NCBI GenBank assembly: GCA_029990175.1
Contig: JARKIP010000042.1
Coordinates: 372,001-436,000 of the forward strand
Reading direction: 5' to 3'
Origin: Petunia secreta
Lineage: Eukaryota; Streptophyta; Magnoliopsida; Solanales; Solanaceae
Length of the DNA: 64,000 nt
The position numbers and the translations under genes are program-made. Position 1 is the first letter of the stretch. Every line of letters begins with the position of its first letter. Under the pieces are notes generated by a model. The model saw only the letters and a list, made by a program, of their open reading frames with translations. It was not told the DNA's origin and made no database searches. Positions 23,703-33,654 of this stretch are shown piece by piece.

Positions 23703-24387
23703 GATGTTATTATGGAAAAAAAATTTTGTTTGTACAAGACTAGGATTTGGCACAAGTGTTATGTGGTTATGGATAAGGGACTTGGCTAATCCCAGAATAC
23801 AGAGTAGATTCATGGTTAGTTAAACATTTGCCAATTAGACTTGGATATGGCATGTGTTATGTTCTTTTGCTATTGATGTATTTGTTTTTACCGTTGTTTG
23901 TGGGATTTGAAACAAGTGTGATTATGTTATATGTGTGTTTATGGAACAAGTATGTAGAATGGTTTCAATGCCCGTTTGTGGCTTCGTAGTAATGTTAGAC
24001 ATGATATGATACTGTTTGAATGCCATTTTAATGGCTATTTTGGTTTTGTTAGGTGTTGTATATCATGTTTTTAACATTTTATTTAGCAGGCTTTAAAGTG
24101 TTAGTGAGAGAATTTCCTTGCTAAAATAATTAATTTTTTGATATATTGTTTATGAGTGAGTGAATACCTTTGCTAAGAATTCTGTAAAATATATTCTCTG
24201 ATATTTATTGCCGAGGTACCACCAAGGAAGATTTCTCGGTAGTATCGAGGGAATTCCCTCAGTGGCGTGCACGAGGGGGCAAAATTTGCGGTATGCGTAC
24301 CGAGAAAAATCCTTCGATATGACGTATTTTTCGAGGGGTATTCCTCAGTATTCTTCCTTGAAAAACGCTCATTTTCTAGTAGTGATT

Positions 24388-26389
24388 TATATTTCCTGAA
24401 AATATAAAGAACTTTTAGTAGTTTTATTTTTATTTTTATTCTGTATAGTATTGACTTGATATGAGTTTAATGAAATTACATGGTCAATAAAGATTCAGTA
24501 GTCGGTCTCGGTCCTAACTGAATTGCGCAATTATCCTTGAAATGAAAAATATGGAATGACTCTAAAATGTTTCTTTACATACAAAAATAACGTTTTTTTG
24601 AACAAACTTGCAAGATAAATGTGATACATAAATGAAACCACAAGATTAGTGTTTAAGATAAGGATACGAAAGGAAAAAAAAAAAAAAAAACAGTTAGCGG
24701 GGACAAACAGGATGTCTAAAAGGGTTGCCCCCCTCAAAAACACAATTAAAGTGATGTATGCTTTCGAATTTCAAGTGGGATAAAACACGTTTTGTGGTGT
24801 TTCCTTCTTCGTAGGCATTAGAGATCCAAAATAACAATGACTAAAGCAGATCTTGAGCTGCGATTGGCTGTGCTTATCTTCTTCCATATTATTTCATTTG
24901 TTCCACCTCTTGTAATATATGAGTAGTTTGGAACATGAGAGTCAAACTTATTAATTTTCGACGTGTATTAGGGCATAGAATCCTTAAGTTTTAAAATAAA
25001 TTTTACATGTTTAAGAACTATTCCTTAACAAATAAGTACAAAGCCACAACAGTTAATAATTCAAAATATTTAAAATATATTGTAAAAAGTATACTTCTTC
25101 CGTTCCAATTTATGTGACTACTTTTGTTTATTAGTTCGTTTAAAGAAAAAAATAACAACTTTTAAATTTGGAAACGATTTAACTTCAAAGTTACTACTTT
25201 ATCCTTAATGAAATGATTCATAACTATACAAATATTTATAACTATTTTAAATAAAATGTCTTTATTGTTTCTTAAACTTCGCGTTAATACAAACTATTAC
25301 ACATATAGCGCAAGTTATCATAGTTTCTCATTTCAAATGCCCCTCATGGGACCCGTTGTTTTTTGCTTCTTTACTTCAGCGACTGATAAGTCGTAGTCAA
25401 GTGAACAAGAGGTTTCTCTTAGGCTTTTGTAGTAGCACTTTCATGTGTTCAAGGCCAGGCCATGCTTGTTCTTAAAACTTATTCGTACTACATATATTCT
25501 TGATAGCAAAACTGTCTGGAGCAAGTTCGCAATTTTGTACTCTGGATAGCAACAAGTAAGAGCATATCACAATCATTTATTTCCAAAAGGAGCAATGTGA
25601 TCGAGAAAAAGGATATTATGCTATTTGTTCTTTTTAATTCTTTGCTATATGGAAATCTAATAAAGGAAGTTTGGTGGAGGATGGTGAGTGCGGATAAGTT
25701 TGAGCTTGAGAATTACACGCAATCAAAGAGCTTCAGAAATTTGCGGGAAAATTAAACTAATCAATTTACTTAATTCGTGTATTAATAAATATTTTTAATT
25801 AAGAATGCATGTATATATTAGGTACATATTAAAATACTTAAAAGAAATACTTAGATACTATAGTAATTTTACTTGAGCCTAGTCGAGATAAGTATATTAC
25901 TCCCCTCTACTAGTCTAATGTCTTCATGAAGAGAAACTATAATTGATTGAGAGCGTTCTTCCTCCTCGAATTTCCAACATCTTGTATCAAAATTCTCCCG
26001 AGGGATTCATGAATTGGATAGTACAAAATACTTGAAGACATGAAAAATGATATGCAAATTAAAATGAATGTGAACCAAATTAAATTAGCTAATAAATGTA
26101 CCAGCATGCCTAGCTATAGAAAAGACCAGATTGATGGAATTACTTAAGTAGGTGGTCAGTGGTCTGGTGGATACAAGCAAGATTTCAAAAGTTAAATAGC
26201 TTTAGAATGTTATTTAGATGGAAAGGAGCCAAACAAAGGTGTAAACCTTAACGAAGAAATCAACCCTTTCATCTGTCAAAAGATTGTTCATGAAGGGATG
26301 TTTGAGAAGATAACTATGAGAATGAGGAGGATATATGGAGGAGACACAAAGGATGTAGGGGTCACTGCAAACGTCCTATATAATATAAT
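24388..26389. other. Intergenic DNA with a MITE-like fragment
   Basis: No protein gene recognised. At 25096-25310 the sequence CTTCTTCCGTTCCAATTTAT and its surroundings resemble the conserved end of a common plant MITE family (Stowaway-like). No second terminus could be matched. A poly-A run lies at about 24676. Confidence 0.4.
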
Positions 26390-26640
26390 CAATAAATCCA
26401 AGATGTACTTAGTTATTGTCGCAATTGAAAGAGTCCAAGGATTTGGACATAATGACCGAAGAAAAAATAATTATAGGGTCATTGCAAGCACATAAAGAAA
26501 AACTAAATAACACGGAAAAAAGTTTTTGTTGGACAAGCTTTGCGAAAAGATGAGAAGAGTCGTTTGCATTAAAGAAGCTGTGGACATGGACGAGGTAGAG
26601 GAAGATCCAAAAAGGAGGTCGAGCTCGAGTTGCTGAAGCT
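26390..26640 (+). pseudogene. Fragment of a Ty1/copia gag gene
   Basis: The translation gives KMYLVIVAIE, then in the next frame ESKDLDIMTEEKIIIGSLQ with AHKEKL. This is the well-known VVxAIEESKDL..LTxxELxGSLQAHE block of plant copia gag (UBN2 type). A basic GHGRGRGRSKKEV stretch follows, as before the zinc knuckle. A one-base shift lies near 26430 and stops follow. No LTR was found around it. The Tat element A inserted about 80 bp downstream. Confidence 0.6.
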
Positions 26641-26719
26641 ACAAGATCAAATTGTAGTTATTTCATGATGTCTCTTAGAGTGGTAAATCTAATTTAAATG
26701 GGAGTGTTGAAAACATAAA

Positions 26720-27280
26720 TGTATTGGGTAAAATTCGACTCGCGATGATTCGCCCCGATCATGCAAATTGATAACGACCGAACACATAACGGCCAGAGAC
26801 CGAAGCAAATGAATGGATCGCCGAAGTCAGACACCGAGGTCATCACCGAAGGCGAGCCGCAAGCTGAGCTTCGATGACAGTCACCTCGGTCAAGCAGCAG
26901 GGCATTGCCACCGAGGTCATCTACTCGCGCCTCGGTGAGTCCCCTGGTTCAAGCGGCTTTGCAGCCGACTACTTCAGTCCACTACTTTGCCCATTAACTC
27001 CACCCATAAATGCTCCAGACGTGGGTTGGCCATGAACAAGTAGTGGAGAACGTGGGACAATACCTGGTACCTATAAACAATAATTCATTTTACATTGTAC
27101 AGATCCAGAAATAGATACTGAAACTCTTCTCAAATTTGTACTCACAATCATATATTGAAATCAAGTTATTCTTCCGCATTTACGTCTGTTTTGTGCATTT
27201 ATTTAACTTTGATACGAAGATTTGCTTATATTCGAATCCAAATTCGATTTGTAATCCTAAAACTGGTTTAGACCCATACA
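26720..27280 (+). repeat. 5' LTR of element A
   Basis: Begins TGTATTGGGTAAAATTCG and ends CCCATACA. A TATA motif (CTATAAACAA) lies at 27071-27080. The PBS-like sequence starts four bases inside. Confidence 0.93.
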
Positions 27281-27283
27281 AAT

Positions 27284-27300
27284 TGGGGACGTCTGTGGGG
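27284..27300 (+). other. Mutated primer-binding site of element A
   Basis: Reads TTGGGGACGTCTGTGGGG. In element B the same site is TGGCGCCGTCTGTGGGG, so A carries changes in its first half. The tRNA was not identified. Confidence 0.6.
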
Positions 27301-27370
27301 ATATAAGCAGAAACGCTTTGTTCCAAAGTTTCACGTCCTTTTTCGTCAAAGCTTACAATTCAACGACGTT

Positions 27371-29603
27371 ATGGCTGACAACAACGATAATAGTAACGAA
27401 CGGGCTGACGTTCCGTCGAGCCAACAGCCCGCATCACCAATGACAACCGAAGAGTTCCAAGCTTACGTAGTCACTTCATTAAGAGCTCTCCAAAATAGAC
27501 AGAATGGGCAAGTTAACATCAATGCTGAATTCCGCCCCTCGTTGGAAGCGAGGAACAGCGCAGCACCGAATGGCACCCAGCCTTCGGCTCCTGGTGGAGG
27601 CATCCCTCCCTTCGCTCCTACGGGCGCGATAATAGGGGGACCTCACAACGGAGCCACGTCTGGGGGTTCGGGAAATGCACCAACTACAATGCCACACTTC
27701 GGGATGGTTCCCACCGTGGCTGAAACAACATCCTCGGTCGATGTCGAAAGATTGACCAGGGAAATTAAACACGCGTCGAGGCTCGCATCGAGGCACGCGT
27801 GGAAAAACGCCTCGAGAGCGTGTCGGGGTTAACAAAAGTTGAAGATGATCTTGATATAGATCAATACATGGAGCTGCCCTTCAAGCCCGAAGCGGCTCCA
27901 GCCCCAACCCCCAAGAACTTCAAACTCATATTTTTGAAGAAATATGATGGGACCACCGATCCCAAAGATCATGTAAGAGAATACATGGCCATGGTAAAGA
28001 GCAACGACTTAACGACAATAGAGCTCGAGTCGATGTTCTTGAAAAAATTTGGCGAGCCCTTGGAGAAGGGGGCTCTGCGTTGATACATGTGCTTACCAGC
28101 GGGGTCGATTTCCACCTTCAAGGAAATGTCCAGCCCCTTCGTAAAGGCACACACCGGGGCCCAAAAGATCCTCCAAAGAAAGGAGGACATATGCGAGGTG
28201 AAACAAAGGCCCGGTGAACCACTTAAAGAGTTCCTTGAGCGCTTTCACACCGAGCTCATGGAACTATCTCGGATGGACGATACCCTGGCCATCATAGCAT
28301 TTGAAAAGGGTATTAATATTCGCAATTCTGACGTGCCGCTGAATTGCGGAAGGAGCTCCAGCAATATCAGGACCTGACATGGGAGGATCTGCACAAGCGA
28401 ACTTACTCTAAAATCAGATTGGAGGAAGCTGAGTTCAAAAGCCGAGGTTACAATTATAAAAACCGAGGCGAATCTTCGCACTGCACCGAGGCGTCACGAG
28501 GCAACCCTAAGGGGAGGTACGAGCCATATACCTCGACAAGGCAGCCTGTTAGTCAGAGGCTAGGAAACTCCTTCGGAAATTCATACACAAATTCACACAT
28601 AAGCCAACGGCTCGGAGGGAAGGTTCAACCCAGCACGAGCCAAAGAAATCCCTCAGGCCCAGCTTCGGCCCCGAAGAAGGATCTGCCTCGGATCCCTGAC
28701 TACAATTTCAATATATCGACCTCGGAACTAGTCAATGTAGTCAAAGGAACCGCCGGGGTAAGGGTGCCCAAGGATATGAGAACCCCGGAAGATAAGAGAG
28801 ACCACAATTTATACTGCGAATTCCACGCAGATTATGGCCACAAGACCGAGGATTACAAAGCCTTGCGCCTCGAGGTGGCTCACTTGCTGAAGAAGGGAGT
28901 ATTGGCTGATTTCCTTACTGACAAGGGAAATGACAATTTCTCCAAGAACCGAGGCGATGGGAAACCACCTCGGGCTCCACCCCTGGAGAGAGTTGTGAAT
29001 GTCATCACTGGGGGATCAGAGGTGAACGGTGTGAATTTCGCAGCGGCCAAGAAATTCGCCAAGTTATCGATCACCATGAAGAAGAGAACCCGAATTGGCG
29101 GTTCGGGTAAAGAGATCGTGTTTGACGATGATGACTGTGATTGGATGATGTTACCCTATCACGATGATTTGGTCATCATGTTAAGAATCAACGACTCTGA
29201 CATCAAGAGAGTCTTGATCGACCCCGGTAGCTCGGTCAACATAATCAGCTACAGAGCTGTTAAGAAAATGTGGCTCAAAGGGGAGGTTGTCCCCAAAGCA
29301 ACAGTGATAGCCGGCTTCAACAGCTCCACAGAGAAAACTTTGGGTGAAATCACACTCAAAACATTCGCCGAAGGAGTAATCAAGGAAACGTTGTTCCAAG
29401 TGATGCCCGAGGATTTGGCATACAATGTGATCCTCGGAAGGTCATAGATTCATTCCATGGAAGCTGTCCCCTCCACCCTGCATCAAGTGATTAAATTCCC
29501 TACACCTTAGGAAGATCGATCAATCAAAGGAGAACAACGAGTAGCGAGGGAATGCTACTCAGTTGCGTTGAAAAGTGGAGTCGCCCCGACCGGGCCAAAG
29601 CAA
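27371..29603 (+). pseudogene. Gag-protease of element A, with stops and frameshifts
   Basis: Starts MADNNDNSNERADVPSSQQ and follows the 740-codon gag-protease of element B in broken pieces. Frame changes occur near 27770 and 28340. A TGA at 28081 replaces the Trp of GALRW, and a TAG at 29445-29447 replaces the Trp of GRPW. Recognisable parts are the gag core (KAHTGAQKILQRKEDICEV), the Cys/His-containing CEFHADYGHKTEDYKALRL, and the protease site VLIDPGSSVNIISY. The ancestral end is the TAG at 29604-29606, also present in B. Role: particle protein and polyprotein processing; dead here. Confidence 0.85.
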
Positions 29604-29612
29604 TAGCAACTA
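29601..29612 (+). promoter_or_regulatory. Leaky-stop (readthrough) context between gag-protease and pol
   Basis: The sequence is CAA TAG CAA CTA. The UAG is in frame with gag-protease before it, and the same frame continues into the pol region (QLQQPGSSGEDARG, then IEKIPVFIQEPRKQKA). It matches the UAG-CAR-YYA rule for the leaky stop of tobacco mosaic virus. In B the same place reads CAA TAG CAA CGA. It suggests that pol was made by readthrough. Confidence 0.6.
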
Positions 29613-32600
29613 CAGCAACCGGGGTCAAGCGGGGAGGATGCCCGAGGAGAAATCGAAAAGATCCCGGTCTTTATTCAAGAGCCTCGGAAGCAAAAGGCCG
29701 TGGACTCTACCATTGAGGAATTGGAGTCTTTCATCCTATTGAAGGACTTAATTCCCCGAAAGAAAAGTGTTTGTCGGCTCGGAGTTGGACCTGGAGTCGA
29801 GGAAAGAAATTATTGAAGTTTTGAAGTCCAACCATGACTGCTTTTCTTGGTCTCATTCAGACATGACTGGTATCGATCCGGAGATCATGACTCATAAGCT
29901 GAATGTGGACCCAAAATTTACCCTGGTGAAGAAAAAGAAGAGACCTCATACCGGGGTAAAAAAGAAAGCAATCGAGGATGAAACCACCAAGTTGCAAGAA
30001 AATGGTTTCATAAGAGAGGTGAAATACCCCGAATGGCTGGCCAATGTGGTGGTCGTACCAAAGAAGAATGGCAAGTGGAGAATGTGTGTGGACTACACTG
30101 ACCTGAACAAAGCTTGCCCCAAAGACTCATACCCATTGCCACAAATTGACAGGTTAATAGACTCCACGGATGGACACAAACTATTAACCTTCTTGGATGC
30201 ATACTCGGGCTATAATCAGATCCTCATGGACTCGAAGGATGAAGAGAAGACCTCGTTCATCACTGACCGAGGTACCTTCTGCTATAAGGTGATGCCCTTC
30301 GGCCTGAAAAACACCGGGGCGACTTATCAAAGGTTGGTATGTCGCATGTTCAAAGAATATACTGGTAAGTCTATGGAGGTCTACATAGATGATATGCTCA
30401 TCAAATCGATCCTAATGGAGGATCATTTGAATCACCTGAGGGAAGCTTTTGCTGTTTTGAGGCAATACGGCATAAAGTTGAACCCCGAGAAGTACGCCTT
30501 CGGCGTTGGGTCAGGCAAATTCTTTGGATTCATTGTTTCTGAGCGAGGGATCGAAGCTAACCTAGATAAAATCAAAGCTATCGAGGAGATCCCCGAGGAG
30601 CTGACTGGGGTGAAAGAAGTTCAACGCTTGACTGGCCGAGTCGCCGTCTTGAGTCGATTTATCTCAAGGTCTTCGGAGCGATGCCACAATTTTTTCTCTG
30701 TTTTGAGAAAAAACAATCACTTCGAGTAGACACCGGAGTGTAAACAAGCGTTGAAAGATTTGAAATAATACTTGGCTAACGCACCGTTGCTCGCCAAGCC
30801 AAAAGAAGGTGAAACATTGCTGGTCTACTTGGCTGTGTCCGAGGTGTCTGTCAGCGCTGTGCTGGTTCGGGAAGAAGATGGCAAGCAACAGCACATCTAC
30901 TATGTAAGCAAGACACTCCTCAACGCTGAAACCAGGTACCCACACTTAGAAAAGCTAGCACTTGCTTTACGTGTTATTGCTCGGAAACTACGACCCTACT
31001 TCCGATGTCACCCAATAGCGGTAATTTCAAACTTCCCTTTAAGGAGTATATTGCATAAACCTTAGTTATCGGGGAGGTTATCAAAATGCGCGGTAGAGTT
31101 GAGCGAATACGACATCACCTATCAACCTCGAACAGCCATCAAATCTCAAGTCCTACCCGACTTCGTGGCCGACTTTAGTGTTGGGATTCTGCCCGAAGCG
31201 GAAAAGGAAAACTCCGTGTCGAAAGGAACCTCCTCGGGGCTATGGATACTTTATACCGATGGGGCAACTAACTCCAAAGGTTCAGGTTTAGGCATAGTCT
31301 TGAGAGCACCCACCGGGGAGAAAATAAGGCACTCGGTTCGGTTAAAAAAAGTGACCAACAACGAAGCCGAGTACGAAGCGGCTCTAGCGGGGTTGGAGCT
31401 GGCGAAAGAAATGGGGGTGGAAAGAATCGAAATAAGGTGTGATTCGCAGTTGGTAGTGAACCAGGTCCTCGGTGATTATACGGCTCGGGAGCCCAGAATG
31501 CAGCTGTACTTGGATCGAGCGCAAAGAATCTTGGCCCAATTCCAAGAATGGCAAGTTAAACAAGTGCCTCAGGAGGAAAATACCAAGGCTGATGCTTTAG
31601 CAAATCTGGGTTCGGCGATTGACGAAGCCCACTCGGGGATTGATTCAGTGGTTCGGTTGTTATCCGCACAAATGAGAGAGATGAAGTTGCAGGTCAATTC
31701 AGTGGACAACAGATGAGATTGGCGGAGTAAGCTCATGTCTTACTTCGACTCGGGGAATGTTCCCCAAGATAAAAAAGAAGCAAAAAATTTAAGGACCCAA
31801 GCAGCCTCGTATCATCTGATCGAGGGTAACCTGTACAAGAGGTTATATTGCGGCCCGATGGCCAAGTGCTTGGGTCCCGATGAGGCCAGGTATGTGATGG
31901 CAGAAGTGCACGAAGGCGAGTGTGGCAACCACTCGGGGGGAAAATCCTTGGTGCGTAAATTATTAAGAGCTGGGTATTACTGGCCCACTATCAGTGCTGA
32001 TGCAAAAGCCTTCGTGCAGAAATGCGATAAGTGCCAACGCCATGGACGGATGATCCACCAGCAGGCCGAGCCTCTACATTCAGTGGTATCACCATGGCCC
32101 TTCATGAAGTAGGGGATGGACATTGTTGGGCCACTGCCGAGGGGAAAAGGCGGTGTTCGCTTCATTCTAGTGCTAACTGATTACTTCACGAAATGGGTAG
32201 AAGCAGGAGCTCTCACCGAGGTAAAGCAAAAACAAGTAATCGATTTTATCAAGAAGAACATCATCTACAAGTTCGGTATCCCGAGAGAGATTGCTTGTGA
32301 CAATGGTAAACAATTCATGGGGGCAGCCATCACTGATTTCATCAAGCAATGGGGGATTAAAAGAATTGCTTCGACTCCTTACCACCCAATTGCCAATGGC
32401 CAGGCTGAGTCTTAAAATAGAATCATAATTGAAAATCTCAAGAAAAGGCTCGATGAGAAGAAAGGCCCTTGGCCCGAGGAGCTGCCCGTGGTGTTGTGGG
32501 CCATGCGAACAACGGAGAAGAACAGCACCGGTGAAACTCCTTTCTCACTCGCTTATGGTATGGACTCCCTCATCCCCGTGGAGGTAGGCGTACCGAGTCT

Positions 32601-32955
32601 TCGATACGCCCACAACACCGAGGATGTAAATCAACAGGCTATGCACATAGAATTGGATCTGCTTGAGGAGAAAAGAGAATTAGCCTTGGTTCGGCTAGTC
32701 GCCCAACAAAGGTAGATCGAAGCGTACCTCAATAGGAAAGCCAAACTCAGAGATTTCAAAGTTGGCGATTATGTGCTAAAGGCAGTAAACCAATCAACGA
32801 AGGAAGACAACAGGGGAAAACTTGTTGCAAATTTGGAAGGATCCTACAGAGTCAAAGCAATCGTTGGAAAGAGATCTTATCAAATTGAGAATTTGCAAGG
32901 CGAACCCGAACCTCTGAATTGGAACATTTCCAATCTGAAGCAGTACTACTTCTAA
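29607..32955 (+). pseudogene. Pol of element A: reverse transcriptase, two RNase H domains, integrase
   Basis: Pieces in order: linker, reverse transcriptase with MCVDYTDLNKACPKDSYPLP and catalytic YIDD (30382-30393), a first RNase H-like block without clear catalytic residues (LLVYLAVSEVSVSAVLVRE), and a second RNase H with LYTDGATNSKGSGLG and RCDSQLVVNQ. Integrase follows with HEGECGNHSGG..CDKCQRHG (zinc finger), MDIVGPLP and CDNGKQFMG. Stops at about 30728, 30768, 31063, 31715, 32111, 32414 and 32714, and a four-base insertion near 29755, destroy it. Most stops are TGG or CAR codons changed by C-to-T type transitions. Confidence 0.9.
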
Positions 32956-33654
32956 TCGAGGTAAATGCTCTTTTAATCTTTTTAAATTCACCCACAGCCC
33001 CGAGCCGAACAACGCTCATATGGCCTCGATCGAAATGTACTAACTTGCTCCTCGTTCCATTTTTGCTTGACCTTTTCAGGAAGCGAACCGAACGATTTCC
33101 AGTGCTCGGATCTTCATCAAGATTAACAACCGAACACTGGGGGAGTGAGAGGCAGGAGTTGATACCGAGGCCGACATCGAGCCTCCCAACCAAAGCTTAT
33201 CCATCCGATAACCGGGGACTGACGCCCGGGGAATAGATTTAGTACATTGTAATCTCGCCCGGCAGCGGCATGTTGTTAATTTGTTTCACCCAAGGTCCGC
33301 TTCAACTTGGTTCCATGTAAATATCCGACTTCTGGCTCGTTGATATCAATGAAATAATTTTGATCCCATATTTATTTGTCTTTAAAAATGTTGCGCTCCG
33401 AAGCTGCACTTTGAATGCATCAACTCGAGGACGAGACGTCGTTCTAAGTTTGCATCGATTAAACTCAATCAAGTCTTGCAAGCAAGTTGTTTATTTATTA
33501 TAAGATGCATGCAAAAACCAACACTTGAGATGAAATCATGAAAAACATTTCATTAAAAGAGCCCGAAGGCTTAGAATATCTACATCAAAAAAGACCCAGA
33601 GGTCCAAAAAATCATGCATAAACGCCCGAAGGCTTACAAGATGCTATCAAAACT
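32956..33654. other. Gap between convergent pol and antisense gene of A
   Basis: About 700 bp holding the two 3' ends. The frames seen here are shadows. The matching gap in element B (56326-57078) is about 750 bp and similar in sequence. Confidence 0.6.

Larger units (their letters stand above)
21939..24384. mobile_element. Non-autonomous CACTA (En/Spm) transposon
   Basis: The ends are CACTACTAGAAA at 21939 and its reverse complement TTTCTAGTAGTG at 24373-24384. They are flanked by the 3-bp duplication ATT (21936-21938 and 24385-24387), as expected for CACTA elements. Sub-terminal repeats of about 70 bp occur at the left end, and related CGAGGGA/TTCCCTC words at the right end. No TNP2-type transposase was recognised, so movement would need a related autonomous element. 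Inside lie a trinucleotide microsatellite, a short minisatellite and one small acidic open frame. Confidence 0.9.
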
